NCBI RefSeq assembly: GCF_900156025.1
Contig: NZ_FTMO01000001.1
Coordinates: 868,001 to 932,000 of the forward strand
Source: Allobosea sp. TND4EK4
GTDB lineage: Bacteria > Pseudomonadota > Alphaproteobacteria > Rhizobiales > Beijerinckiaceae
Length of the DNA stretch: 64,000 bases
Direction of reading: 5' to 3'
Shown here: piece by piece, positions 8,643 through 17,329 of the stretch
How positions within the stretch are numbered: the stretch's first letter is position 1
Layout: each line of letters opens with the position of its first letter
Notes under the pieces: generated by a model
Told to the model about the DNA's origin: nothing
What the model saw: only the letters and a program-made list of their open reading frames with translations
Databases searched by the model: none
Made by a program: the position numbers and the translations under genes

Positions 8643-9098
8643 TCAGCGGTTGTTGCGGGCGAGGCGCGTGTAGTGCCTGCGCTGATAGGCCTTGGCGTAA
8701 CGGGTGCCGCGCTTGTGGCCGTGCCAGGAGGCTTCGCGGGCACCGACATCGGCATGGACGAGGCCGTTGGAATAGGTCCCGACGCCTCCGACGGCCTCCA
8801 GCGAACGTGCGGCGGCGGCCGCCTTGCGCGGCGTGGTCTCCAGCGGGCGGAAGTCGATGGCGCGGCCGCTATAGTGCTGCGAGTGACGGGCATGGCGACC
8901 GCCGCAGGTCGAGGTGACCTCGATCGGGCCGATCTTGGCGACGAGATCGGTGATCATCGTCAGCGTCTCGGGTTTGAGGCAGTTCAGGTTTTTCACCTGG
9001 GGTTGAAAGGAAATCTTGTCGATGGGAGCGTCGGCCGAAGCGGCTCGAGGCAATAACGACAACGCAAACGCAAGCAACATCAATCGACGCATCATCAT
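8643..9098 (-). CDS. Secreted M15-type (DUF882/YcbK-like) peptidase
   Basis: The 151-residue precursor has a signal peptide ending near PRAASA (residue 21). It carries the zinc-site signature of D-Ala-D-Ala carboxypeptidase-like proteins: SQHYSGRAID gives His75 and Asp82, and GLVHADVG gives His115. The likely role is hydrolysis of a peptidoglycan cross-link or peptide stem in the periplasm. It is small for the family and has no separate binding domain. Its neighbours are unrelated, and the substrate is not determinable from sequence alone. Confidence 0.78.
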   Translation of the reverse strand: MMMRRLMLLAFALSLLPRAASADAPIDKISFQPQVKNLNCLKPETLTMITDLVAKIGPIEVTSTCGGRHARHSQHYSGRAIDFRPLETTPRKAAAAARSLEAVGGVGTYSNGLVHADVGAREASWHGHKRGTRYAKAYQRRHYTRLARNNR

Positions 9099-9413
9099 CC
9101 AGACATGTAGGGGAGATGTGAATGGCTACAGGCGGCATCGACGAGCCAGCCTGAACGGAGCGGCGGCTTCGCTATTGGCCCGACGTGACCAAATCAAGGC
9201 TGGCCCATTATTCTATTTCTGACCGCCGCTCCGCCTGATCGATCGAGACTCGACCAAACCCTTGGAAAGGAAGCGCTATCGAGCCGGCCATGCCATCTGA
9301 GCCCACCGCCCCAGCGTTGCCGGCTTGGACAGCCGCCCTTCGGCTGCGCTAGCTTCCAGCCACGGCACCCGTTTCTAGAACAGGCGGTGCCGACATCATC
9401 TCAGAGGACAAAA
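9099..9413. other. Intergenic region, no gene seen
   Basis: These 315 bases separate the divergent peptidase and amidohydrolase genes and hold no convincing reading frame. An 11-base inverted repeat (CGGAGCGGCGG at 9156-9166 with its complement at 9223-9233) brackets a 56-base loop. A possible promoter for the rightward gene is TTGGAC at 9325-9330 and GCTAGC at 9348-9353 with 17-base spacing, both weak matches. Confidence 0.4.
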
Positions 9414-10589
9414 ATGCCCAAGACCGAGATCATCGCGGCGCTGACCCCCGAAATCACCGCCATCCGCCGCGACATCCACCGCCATCCCGAGCTCATGTAC
9501 GAGGTGCATCGCACCGCCGGGCTCGTCGCAGACAAGCTGAGGGAATGGGGAGTCGACGAAGTCGTCACCGGCATCGGCCAAACCGGCGTGGTCGGCGTGA
9601 TCAAGGGCAAGGGTGCCGGCTCGGGCAAGGTGATCGGCCTGCGAGCCGACATGGACGCGTTGCCGATCCACGAACAGACCAATCTCGAGCATCGCTCGAC
9701 CATCCCCGGCAAGATGCATGCATGCGGCCATGACGGGCACACCGCGATGCTGCTCGGCGCCGCCAAGTACCTGGCCGAGACCCGCGATTTCGACGGAACC
9801 GCCGTGCTGATCTTCCAGCCGGCCGAGGAAGGCGGCGCCGGCGCCAAGGCGATGATCGATGATGGGCTGATCACCCGCTTCGGCATCCAGGAGGTCTACG
9901 GCATGCACAACAAGCCGGGCGTGCCGATCGGCCGCTTCGAGATCGCCAAGGGGCCGGCCATGGCCGCGGCCGACCGCATCCACATCAAGATCGAGGGCCT
10001 GGGCGGGCATGCCGCCGCGCCGCATCGCGTCAACGACCCGATCGTTGCCTCCTGCGCGCTGGTCAGCGCGCTGCAGACCGTCGCCTCGCGCAACGTCAAC
10101 CCGCTGGACTCGATCGTCGTCTCGGTCACGGCTCTGAATGCCGGCGAGGCCTTCAACGTCATTCCGCAGACGGCGGAGATCAAGGGCTCGGTGCGGACGC
10201 TGACTCCCGAAGCCCGCGAGATCGCGCAGAAGCGCATCACGGAAATCGTCGAGGGCGTGATGAAGGCCTTCGGCATGAAGTACGAGCTGGAATACCATCT
10301 CGGCTATCCGGTGACCTTCAACCATCACGGCCAGACCGACTTCGTCGCCGGCCTCGCGAAACAGGTTTTCGGCTCGGATTCGATCACCACCGACGTGCCG
10401 CCGACGATGGGATCGGAGGATTTCTCCTACATGCTGGAGGAACGCCCAGGCGCCTTCATCAATATCGGCAACGGCGAATCCGCAGGGCTGCACCACCCGG
10501 CCTACGAGTTCAACGACGCGGCGATTCCCGTGGGCGTGAGCTATTGGGCCAGCCTGATCGAGACCGCCATGCCGCAGCGCGCGGCCTGA
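9414..10589 (+). CDS. M20 aminoacylase / amidohydrolase
   Basis: The 391-residue zinc amidohydrolase belongs to the hippurate hydrolase/aminoacylase branch of peptidase family M20D. Signature segments are RRDIHRHPEL near residue 21, the metal site KMHACGHDGHTAM near 102, and FQPAEEGGAGAKAM near 137. The dimerisation domain starts near residue 180, and GSEDFSYMLEERPG lies near 340. It hydrolyses N-acyl amino acids or related amides in the cytoplasm; the natural substrate is unknown. ATG 9414 has AGAGGA five bases upstream. It is followed after ten bases by an FAD oxidoreductase and the pair probably form an operon. Confidence 0.85.
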   Translation: MPKTEIIAALTPEITAIRRDIHRHPELMYEVHRTAGLVADKLREWGVDEVVTGIGQTGVVGVIKGKGAGSGKVIGLRADMDALPIHEQTNLEHRSTIPGKMHACGHDGHTAMLLGAAKYLAETRDFDGTAVLIFQPAEEGGAGAKAMIDDGLITRFGIQEVYGMHNKPGVPIGRFEIAKGPAMAAADRIHIKIEGLGGHAAAPHRVNDPIVASCALVSALQTVASRNVNPLDSIVVSVTALNAGEAFNVIPQTAEIKGSVRTLTPEAREIAQKRITEIVEGVMKAFGMKYELEYHLGYPVTFNHHGQTDFVAGLAKQVFGSDSITTDVPPTMGSEDFSYMLEERPGAFINIGNGESAGLHHPAYEFNDAAIPVGVSYWASLIETAMPQRAA

Positions 10590-10599
10590 CGCGCTCGCG

Positions 10600-11703
10600 A
10601 TGAGCGATATCGATTGCCTGGTGATCGGGGCCGGCGTCGTCGGCCTCGCGGTGGCCCGCGAACTCGCGCTCGCGGGGCGGGAGGTCGTCATCGCCGAGGC
10701 GGCGGACCGCATCGGCACGCAGACCTCGGCGCGTAATTCCGAGGTCATCCATGCCGGGATCTATTATCCGCCCGGCTCGCTCAAAGCGCGCGTCTGCGTG
10801 GAGGGGCGCAAGCGCCTCTACGCCTATCTCCAGGAACGCGGCCTGCCTCACAAGACCTGCGGCAAGCTGATCGTCGCCACGTCGGAAAGCCAGAAGCCGG
10901 CACTGGAGACGATCATGGCCCGCGCCCGGGCCTCGGGCGTCGATACGTTGCGCTGGCTCTCGGGCGCCGAGGCGAAGGCGATGGAACCGGAGGTGCGCTG
11001 CGAGATCGCCCTGCTCTCGCCCAAGACCGGGGTGGTCGACAGCCATGCGCTGATGCTCTCGCTGCTGGGCGAGTGCGAGGCGGCAGGCGGCTCGCTGGCG
11101 CTGAACACGCCGATCACCGGCTGGCGGCGCGACGGCGACGGCTTCCTCGTCGATTTCGGCGGGGACGACCCCGCGAGCTATACGGTGCGCATGGCCGTGA
11201 ATGCGGCCGGGCATGGCGCGCCGAGGCTGCTGGGCCTGCTCGAGGGCTTCCCCGCCGCGCATGTGCCGGCCCAGCACTATGCCAAGGGCAATTACTTCGC
11301 GCTGACCGGGCGGCAGCCCTTCTCGCATCTGGTCTATCCGGTGCCGGAGGCGGCGGGGCTCGGCATCCATGCCACGATCGACATGGGCGGGCGGGTGAAG
11401 TTCGGGCCCGATGTCGAATGGGTGCAGAGTGATCAGGATCTGATCGTCGATCCCGCGCGCGCCGAGCGCTTCTATGCCGCGATCCGGACCTATTGGCCGG
11501 CGCTGCCGGACGGGGCGCTCGTCGCGGATTATGCCGGCATTCGCCCGAAGCTGCACGGACCGACCGAGCCGATGCCGGATTTCCGCATCGACGGTCCGGT
11601 GGTGCATGGCGTGCCGGGCCTCGTCAACCTGCTCGGCATCGAAAGCCCCGGCCTGACGAGTTCGCTGGCAATCGCGGCGCTGGTGGCCGAGGCCCTGCGC
11701 TAG
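10600..11703 (+). CDS. FAD-dependent oxidoreductase, L-2-hydroxyglutarate oxidase-like
   Basis: The 367-residue DAO-superfamily flavoprotein starts with a Rossmann FAD motif (VIGAGVVGLAVAREL, residues 7-21). It continues with QTSARNSEVIHAGIYYPPGS, the segment typical of LhgO/L2HGDH enzymes that oxidise L-2-hydroxyglutarate to 2-oxoglutarate. C-terminal YAGIRPKL and GIESPGLTSSLAIA complete the substrate and FAD pocket. It follows the M20 gene by ten bases. Electrons probably go to the quinone pool, but a related hydroxy- or amino-acid substrate is possible. Confidence 0.8.
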   Translation: MSDIDCLVIGAGVVGLAVARELALAGREVVIAEAADRIGTQTSARNSEVIHAGIYYPPGSLKARVCVEGRKRLYAYLQERGLPHKTCGKLIVATSESQKPALETIMARARASGVDTLRWLSGAEAKAMEPEVRCEIALLSPKTGVVDSHALMLSLLGECEAAGGSLALNTPITGWRRDGDGFLVDFGGDDPASYTVRMAVNAAGHGAPRLLGLLEGFPAAHVPAQHYAKGNYFALTGRQPFSHLVYPVPEAAGLGIHATIDMGGRVKFGPDVEWVQSDQDLIVDPARAERFYAAIRTYWPALPDGALVADYAGIRPKLHGPTEPMPDFRIDGPVVHGVPGLVNLLGIESPGLTSSLAIAALVAEALR

Positions 11704-11716
11704 CCGTCGGAAGCCA

Positions 11717-12052
11717 TCAGAGCGGTTGCGCGCCCGAGCGCGCGCACCATTCCTCCAGCCGCGCCTTCATCACGCGATCATAGCCCGGCGCGAGATCGTC
11801 CTCGCTGAGCCGTTCGACTTCCTCGAAGCCGAACTGCGCTTCGCCATGCGCCCCCCACGCCGCCTGCAACGAGGCATGGCGATGCGTGCCGTTGCGGAGC
11901 GTGAACCAGATGCGGTTGCGGATCGTGGCGAGGTCGGGGGCGTGTCCGAGCCAGCGTTCCTGCGTCGGCGAGCAGGTGATCAGAAACAGGCCGGGGGCGT
12001 TCTTGCGTTCCTTATAGGCCGTGATCGCGGCCTTTCGGGCATCGTTCTGCAT
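11717..12052 (-). CDS. GIY-YIG nuclease-like small protein
   Basis: The 111-residue protein resembles short alphaproteobacterial proteins annotated as GIY-YIG nuclease family: KERKNAPGLFLITCSPTQERWLG is followed by NRIWFTLRNGTHRHASLQAAW. The literal GIY and YIG tripeptides are replaced (GLF at residues 28-30; no YIG). The catalytic Arg/Glu can only be guessed, so nuclease activity is doubtful. ATG 12052 has AAAGGA nine bases upstream and is preferred to the ATG at 12085. It is divergent from the DUF2239 gene, with a shared promoter region containing repeated boxes. Confidence 0.6.
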   Translation of the reverse strand: MQNDARKAAITAYKERKNAPGLFLITCSPTQERWLGHAPDLATIRNRIWFTLRNGTHRHASLQAAWGAHGEAQFGFEEVERLSEDDLAPGYDRVMKARLEEWCARSGAQPL

Positions 12053-12075
12053 GTCATGAGGTCCTTTCACTCCCC

Positions 12076-12124
12076 CAAATATCACCCGGGCAATATTGAC
12101 TCAAGTATTTTATCCGGGCAATAA
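12076..12124. promoter_or_regulatory. Divergent promoter with two CCGGGCAATA boxes
   Basis: This AT-rich island between the GIY-YIG-like and DUF2239 genes holds the ten-base word CCGGGCAATA twice, at 12086-12095 and 12114-12123. The first copy lies in an imperfect palindrome centred on CCCGGG (12078-12097). Leftward promoter elements fit as TTGAGT (12099-12104) and TATTTG (12076-12081) with 17-base spacing, the first box filling the spacer. Rightward elements fit as TTGACT (12096-12101) and CAATAA (12119-12124), with the second box over the -10. This looks like a shared operator for an unidentified regulator. Confidence 0.55.
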
Positions 12125-12144
12125 ATGCGGATCCAGGAGGCCCC

Positions 12145-12714
12145 GTGACGATCCCGACCACCCCATCCTTCGCCGTGTTCGACGGCACGACCCTGCTGGC
12201 GCGCGGCGCCAAAGAGGCTGTCGTCTCTGCGGTACGCAAACGCCTGTCCGAGCAGCCGGAGGCGCAAATCCTGGCCTTCGACGACCGGACGGGTCAGGTG
12301 CTGGACCTCGATCTGCGCGAGACGCTTGCAACTCCGGCCGGCGCTGCGCCGGAAACCGGGGCGCGCGGACGCGGGCGGCCGAAGCTCGGCGTCATCGCGC
12401 GCGAGGTCACCTTGCTGCCGCGGCATTGGGAGTGGCTGGCGGCGCAGCCGGGCGGCGCCTCCCCCGCCTTGCGCCGGCTGATCGACGAAGCGCGGCGCGG
12501 CGAGCGCGGCCAGACCCAGGCCCGGCTCGCCCAGGAGGCCGCCTATCGCTTCATGACCGCACTCGCCGGAGATCTGCCCGGTTACGAAGAGGCGCTACGG
12601 GCCCTGTTCGCCGGCGACGAAACGCATTTTGCGACGTTGATCGCGGGCTGGCCCGTCGATGTGCGGACCTATGCCCATGAACTGGCCTGGGGCTCGCTGC
12701 GGGAGGAGCGCTAG
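12145..12714 (+). CDS. DUF2239 family protein
   Basis: The 189-residue protein matches DUF2239. It has an N-terminal domain (FAVFDGTTLLARG, VLDLDLRET), a basic GARGRGRPKLG segment at about residues 73-83, the characteristic VTLLPRHWEWLAAQPGG, and a helical C-terminal half ending in AHELAWGSLREER. The RGRPKLG stretch resembles an AT-hook or PadR-like basic tail, so nucleic acid binding is conceivable, but no function is established. The start is GTG with AGGAGG only four bases upstream. Its stop overlaps the stop of convergent eda (CTAG). Confidence 0.75.
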   Translation: MTIPTTPSFAVFDGTTLLARGAKEAVVSAVRKRLSEQPEAQILAFDDRTGQVLDLDLRETLATPAGAAPETGARGRGRPKLGVIAREVTLLPRHWEWLAAQPGGASPALRRLIDEARRGERGQTQARLAQEAAYRFMTALAGDLPGYEEALRALFAGDETHFATLIAGWPVDVRTYAHELAWGSLREER

Positions 12715-13355
12715 GCGCGCACCTTGGCGAAGGCCTCTTTCGCCTCGCGGGCCAGCGTCGTGATGCGGTTCCAGTCGCCGGCAGCGATGGCATCGGCGGG
12801 GACGAACCATGAGCCGCCGACGCAGATCACCTGCGGCAGAGCGAGATAGTCGCCGATGTTCTTCAGGCCGACGCCGCCAGTCGGGCAGAAGCTCATCTGC
12901 GGGAAGGGGCCGGAAAGGGCCTTCAGCGCCGGCGGGCCACCGGCCTGCTCGGCCGGGAAGAACTTCGCGGTGGTGCGCCCCGCTGCGACTGCGCGCATGC
13001 AATCGGACGCGGTGGCGACGCCCGGCAGCCAGGGCAGGTTCGCCTTGCGCAACGCTTCATCGACCGCCTCGGAGAAGCCGGGGCTGACCACGGCCTGCGC
13101 TCCGGCATCCTTGACCTGCTGAACCTGAGCGGGCGTCACCACCGTGCCGGCGACAGCCAGCGCCTGTGGCACCGACCTCGCGATGGCGGTGAGCGCATCC
13201 ATCGCGGCCGGGCGGCGCAGCGTGACCTCGACGACGTCGATGCCGCCGGCGACGAGGGCGTGCGCCAGGTCGATCGCGCGCGAGGCGTCCTCGATCACCA
13301 CGACGGGAATCACGCCACAGGCTTCGAGGCGGGCAATCGCAGCGGTCTCGTCCAT
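12711..13355 (-). CDS. eda: KDPG aldolase (Eda)
   Basis: This 214-residue class I aldolase cleaves 2-keto-3-deoxy-6-phosphogluconate to pyruvate and glyceraldehyde-3-phosphate, the last Entner-Doudoroff step. The general-base Glu is in DVVEVTLR and the Schiff-base lysine in TAKFFPAE; PTGGV binds phosphate. The gene follows pgl by 39 bases on the same strand, giving the order zwf-pgl-eda. The dehydratase gene edd, commonly part of such clusters, is absent here. The stop codon overlaps that of the convergent DUF2239 gene. Confidence 0.93.
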   Translation of the reverse strand: MDETAAIARLEACGVIPVVVIEDASRAIDLAHALVAGGIDVVEVTLRRPAAMDALTAIARSVPQALAVAGTVVTPAQVQQVKDAGAQAVVSPGFSEAVDEALRKANLPWLPGVATASDCMRAVAAGRTTAKFFPAEQAGGPPALKALSGPFPQMSFCPTGGVGLKNIGDYLALPQVICVGGSWFVPADAIAAGDWNRITTLAREAKEAFAKVRA

Positions 13356-13394
13356 CGTCGGCGTCTTTCAATCGTTTGAACGGCTGCGCGCGGT

Positions 13395-14084
13395 CTACTC
13401 TTTCGCCCAGTAGACGTCGAGGCCCTGCGGGCGGTCGAGGAGGATGTCGACGGGCAGCGGCTCGGGGCGGTCCGGGGCTGCCTTCAGCACGGCCTCCTTC
13501 TCGCGGCCCGAGACCAGCAGGCTCGCCCAGCCCGCGCCAGCGAGACGCGCCGGAGACAGGGAGAGACGCGGCGGCAGGCCGGGCGGCGTGGCAATGCAGA
13601 TGCCACTGTCGGGTCGCGCTCCAAAGCGCGCCTCCTCGCCGGGGAACAGCGAGGCGATGTGGCCGTCAGTACCCATGCCGCTGACGACGAGATCCAGCGG
13701 CGGCTGGCTCGCGAGTTCGGAGGCTAGCGCGGCGGCGGCCGCCTCGATGTCTTGGCCACGGCCATGGAAGGACAGGAAGCGGACCCGCCCGTCGCGCAGC
13801 GGCGCGAATTGCGCACGGATCATGCGTTCGTTTGAGGCCGGATCGTCGGCCGCAACGAAGCGCTCGTCGGTCGGCAGCAGCGTGACACTCTCCCAGGCGA
13901 GATCGCGGGTGCCGAGCGCTGCGAGGAAGCGCGCCGGCGTCGTGCCGCCGGGCACGACCAGCGAAGCCCTGCCCTGGCCCGCCAGCAGCGCGCGCAGGCG
14001 GATGGCGACGGCCTCGGCGAGCGCCTCCGAGGCATCGGCCAGGGTCGCGAAGCGGTGCCAGGCGACGGGACCTTGCGGCTGCAT
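13395..14084 (-). CDS. pgl: 6-phosphogluconolactonase
   Basis: This 229-residue enzyme hydrolyses 6-phosphogluconolactone to 6-phosphogluconate. Diagnostic segments are VVPGGTTPARFL near residue 44, LLPTDERFV near 69, and SGMGTDGHIASLFPG, which carries the catalytic His. The zwf stop and this start overlap as TGATG. A GTG one codon upstream (14087) is an equally possible start. Tight coupling to zwf is the normal arrangement. Confidence 0.92.
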   Translation of the reverse strand: MQPQGPVAWHRFATLADASEALAEAVAIRLRALLAGQGRASLVVPGGTTPARFLAALGTRDLAWESVTLLPTDERFVAADDPASNERMIRAQFAPLRDGRVRFLSFHGRGQDIEAAAAALASELASQPPLDLVVSGMGTDGHIASLFPGEEARFGARPDSGICIATPPGLPPRLSLSPARLAGAGWASLLVSGREKEAVLKAAPDRPEPLPVDILLDRPQGLDVYWAKE

Positions 14085-15586
14085 CACTCGAAGTCCGGAT
14101 CGGCCCAGGAGCGGCCCTCGCGCTCGATCAGCCCGATCGCCTGCGAAGGCCCCCAGGAGCCGGCGGCGTAGCGATGGGGATGGGGGGCGTATTCCTGCCA
14201 GCCGGCGATGATCGGATCGACCCAGCGCCAGGCCTGCTCGACCTCGTCGCGATGCATGAACAGCGTCTGGTCGCCGCGGATGACGTCCGTCAGCAGGCGC
14301 TCATAGGCGTCGGGCGTGCGCTCGTCGAAGGCGGTGGAATAGCGCAGGTCGAGCTGGCGCGGCACGATCTTGAGCCGGCCCGAGCCCGGCACCTTCATCA
14401 TCAGCTGGAGCTGGACGCCGTCATTGGGCTGCAGGCGGATCAGCAGGCGGTTGGCATAGAGCTTGTCGCAGGAACCGCCGCCGAAGATCGAATGCGGCAC
14501 CGGCTTGAAGGTGACGACGATCTCCGAATAGCGCTGTGCCATGCGCTTGCCGGTGCGCAGATAGATCGGCACGCCGGCCCAGCGCCAGTTGTCGAGCTCG
14601 CAGCGGATCGAGACGAAGGTCTCGGTGTTGCTGAGATGGCCGAGTTCGTCGGCATAGCCGCGCACGCGCTGGCCGTCGATCTGGCCGGAGCCATACTGGC
14701 CGCGCACCGTATAGCGCTCGACATCGGGCCCGACGATCGGGCGCAGTGCCTTCAGAACCTTGATCTTCTCGTCGCGGACCGCGCCGGCCTCGAGCAGGTT
14801 GGGCGGTTCGATGGCGAAGAGGGTGAGCAACTGCATGAGATGGTTCTGCACCATGTCGCGCATCTGCCCGGCCTTGTCGTAATAGCCGGCACGGCTTTCG
14901 AGCCCCACCGTCTCGGCGACGGTGATCTGGACATGGTCGATGTCGCGGCCGGTCCAGGAGCGTTCGAACAGCGTGTTGGCGAAGCGCAGCACAAGCAGGT
15001 TCTGCACCGTCTCCTTCCCGAGATAGTGATCGATGCGATAGGTGCTGCTTTCCGGGAATATCCGCGCCACCGCGTCATTGATCTCGCGAGCCGAGGCCAG
15101 GTCGTGCCCGAGCGGCTTTTCGAGAATCACACGCGAGGTCGGCGTGCGGATGTCGGCCTTGGCGAGGTTCTCGCAGATCGGAATGAAGAGGTCCGGCGGC
15201 GTCGAGAGATAGAAGGAGCGCACCCGCTCGGAATCGCCGAGTGCGGTCTTCAAGGCGACATAGGTCTCCGGCTTCAGCGCATCGAGCAGCACCATCGTCA
15301 GGCGCTTGAGGAAGGACCCCACGTCCCCCTTCGGAATGCCCTCCTCCTGCAGCCGCTTGGCGATCTGCTCGGGCAACCCCTCGACATCCTCCTGCTTGCG
15401 AACGACGGCGAGGATGCGGCTTTCCTCGGGCAGAACGCCCTCGCGGTTGCGCTGCCCCAATGCCGGGAAAAGCTTGCGCATGGCAAGATCGCCCCCGGCG
15501 CCGAAGATCACGAGGTCGAAGGGCGGGACGGGCGTCCGCTCCGGAATGGTCTCCGGGCGAAGCTCACGATCAGCAGCGACATCCAT
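14084..15586 (-). CDS. zwf: Glucose-6-phosphate 1-dehydrogenase
   Basis: This 500-residue NADP-linked dehydrogenase makes 6-phosphogluconolactone, feeding the Entner-Doudoroff and pentose phosphate routes. The coenzyme fingerprint is GAGGDLAMRKLFPAL near residue 31 (the common form has Ser in place of the second Gly). The active-site signature RIDHYLGKE lies near residue 193. The ATG at 15586 is preferred over an in-frame TTG at 15607. First gene of the zwf-pgl-eda series. Confidence 0.95.
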   Translation of the reverse strand: MDVAADRELRPETIPERTPVPPFDLVIFGAGGDLAMRKLFPALGQRNREGVLPEESRILAVVRKQEDVEGLPEQIAKRLQEEGIPKGDVGSFLKRLTMVLLDALKPETYVALKTALGDSERVRSFYLSTPPDLFIPICENLAKADIRTPTSRVILEKPLGHDLASAREINDAVARIFPESSTYRIDHYLGKETVQNLLVLRFANTLFERSWTGRDIDHVQITVAETVGLESRAGYYDKAGQMRDMVQNHLMQLLTLFAIEPPNLLEAGAVRDEKIKVLKALRPIVGPDVERYTVRGQYGSGQIDGQRVRGYADELGHLSNTETFVSIRCELDNWRWAGVPIYLRTGKRMAQRYSEIVVTFKPVPHSIFGGGSCDKLYANRLLIRLQPNDGVQLQLMMKVPGSGRLKIVPRQLDLRYSTAFDERTPDAYERLLTDVIRGDQTLFMHRDEVEQAWRWVDPIIAGWQEYAPHPHRYAAGSWGPSQAIGLIEREGRSWADPDFE

Positions 15587-15701
15587 GGGTGGTCGAACTC
15601 CCGGCAACGAAGCTTGTTCGCATCAGCGAAGGCTGCGGCGACATTGGGGCGGTTCGCACCGAATGGCAAAGGCCGAAAGCCGCAGGGTCCCTGCCGGCGC
15701 C

Positions 15702-16454
15702 TCAACCGGCGCGGCGGAAACCCTCGCTCGCCGTCAGGAGCTGCTGCGCATAGGCGGTCTGCGGCTTGCGGGCAGCCAGAGCCTCGACATCCATCTCCTC
15801 GACGCAGCGGCCGAACTGCATCACCATCAGCCGCTCGCACATATGCCCGACGACGGCCAGGTCGTGGCTGACGAGGATATAGGTCAGGTTGCGCTCCTTG
15901 CGGATCGCAGAGAGCAGGTTCAGCACCTCGGCCTGGATCGAGACGTCGAGCGCGGAGGTCGGCTCGTCGAGCAGCAGGATCGGTGGCTCGAGCACGAGCG
16001 CCCGCGCGATGGCGACGCGCTGGCGCTGCCCGCCGGACAACTGGTGCGGAAAGCGGAAGCGGAAGGAGGCCGGCAGGCCGACATCCGACAGCGCCCGGCC
16101 GATGCGGGCCTGCGCATCGCCGATACCATGGATGGCGAGCGGCTCGGCCAGCGCGTCGTCCACCGTCTTCTTGGGGTGCAGCGAACCGTACGGATCCTGG
16201 AAGACCATCTGCACCGCACGGTGGAAGGCCTTGCCGCGATGTTTCGGCTGGCTCTTGCCCTCGATCGCGACCTGCCCGCTCCACTCGTGATTGAGGCCCG
16301 AAAGCACGCGCAGCACGGTAGATTTCCCGGAACCCGATTCGCCGACGAGGCCGTAGCTCTCGCCGGGGCGGACCTCGAAGGACAGGTCCTTCACGACATG
16401 GGAGTCGCCGAAGGAGACGTTCAGCTTGTCGACGGAGATCGCGGCAGTCGTCAT
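15702..16454 (-). CDS. Dipeptide/oligopeptide ABC transporter ATPase (DppF-like)
   Basis: The 250-residue nucleotide-binding subunit has Walker A GESGSGKST, Q-loop QMVFQDPYGSLHP, ABC signature LSGGQRQR, Walker B ILLLDEPTSALD and the switch His in LVSHDL. It is the last gene of a five-gene operon and its ATG overlaps the preceding stop (ATGA). The C-terminal zinc-site extension usual in Dpp/Opp ATPases is short here. The transported peptide or nickel-like substrate cannot be told from the ATPase. Confidence 0.9.
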   Translation of the reverse strand: MTTAAISVDKLNVSFGDSHVVKDLSFEVRPGESYGLVGESGSGKSTVLRVLSGLNHEWSGQVAIEGKSQPKHRGKAFHRAVQMVFQDPYGSLHPKKTVDDALAEPLAIHGIGDAQARIGRALSDVGLPASFRFRFPHQLSGGQRQRVAIARALVLEPPILLLDEPTSALDVSIQAEVLNLLSAIRKERNLTYILVSHDLAVVGHMCERLMVMQFGRCVEEMDVEALAARKPQTAYAQQLLTASEGFRRAG

Positions 16455-17329
16455 GCCAGCCAGGCCGGGTCGCGAGTGAGGGTGGCGAGCTTGGCCTGCG
16501 GATGGTCGAGATCCGGCAGGCAGCCGAGCAGGCCGCGTGTGTAGGGGTGGCGGCGATCCCGAGCGGAGAGATCGGCCAGTTCGGCGGCCGGCAGCGTCTC
16601 CATGACCTTGCCGCCATACATCACGATGACCCGGTCGCAGAAGGACTGCACGAGATGCAGATCGTGGCTGATGAAGATCAGCCCCATGCCGCGCTCGCTG
16701 ACCAGTTCGTCGAGGATTTTGAGGATCTGGAGCTGCACGGTGACGTCGAGCGCCGAGGTCGGCTCGTCCGCGATCAGGATCTCCGGCTCGGCGATGAGCA
16801 TCATCGCGATCATGACGCGCTGGCCCATGCCGCCGGAAACCTCGTGCGGATAGAGGTCGTAGACGCGGGCCGGCTCACGGATCTGCACCGCTTCGAGCAT
16901 GGCGAGGCTGCGCTCGCGCGCCTCGCGACCGCCGGCCTTGCGGTGGATGCGATAGGCCTCGGCGATCTGGTTACCGACGGTCTCGACCGGGTTCAGCGAG
17001 AACTTCGGGTCCTGCATCACCATGGAGATGTGGCGGCCGCGCAGCTTCCGGCGCTCCTTGCGCTCCATCTGCACGAGGTCGCGGCCGCGGAACGCCATGC
17101 GGTCCGCCGTCACCACTCCAGGATGGGGGATCAGGTCGAGGATGGCGCGGCCGGTCATCGACTTGCCGGAACCGGACTCGCCAACGATGCCGAGTCGCTC
17201 TCGGCCGAGCGAGAAGGAGAGCCCGCGCACGGCGTGGACGATGCCCGTGGCGGTGTGGAAATCGACCTTGAGGTTGTCGACCTCGAGCAGCGGCGGCTCG
17301 CCGGCCATGGGCGCGCGAATCTCCGTCAT
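16451..17329 (-). CDS. Dipeptide/oligopeptide ABC transporter ATPase (DppD-like)
   Basis: The 292-residue nucleotide-binding subunit has Walker A GESGSGKSM near residue 47, with Met where Thr or Ser is usual after GKS. Q-loop VMQDPKFSLNP, signature VSGGMGQR, Walker B EILIADEPTSALD and FISHDL follow. The C-terminal HPYTRGLLGCLPD is the oligopeptide-family extension. The frame is open far upstream, but MTEIRAP at 17329 overlaps the permease stop as ATGA. It should pair with the DppF-like ATPase as a heterodimer. Confidence 0.9.
   Translation of the reverse strand: MTEIRAPMAGEPPLLEVDNLKVDFHTATGIVHAVRGLSFSLGRERLGIVGESGSGKSMTGRAILDLIPHPGVVTADRMAFRGRDLVQMERKERRKLRGRHISMVMQDPKFSLNPVETVGNQIAEAYRIHRKAGGREARERSLAMLEAVQIREPARVYDLYPHEVSGGMGQRVMIAMMLIAEPEILIADEPTSALDVTVQLQILKILDELVSERGMGLIFISHDLHLVQSFCDRVIVMYGGKVMETLPAAELADLSARDRRHPYTRGLLGCLPDLDHPQAKLATLTRDPAWLA

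Noticed and set aside
14174-15871. 565-residue plus-strand frame opposite zwf
   Set aside because: Shadow of a strongly conserved minus-strand gene in GC-rich DNA; composition is typical of antisense frames.
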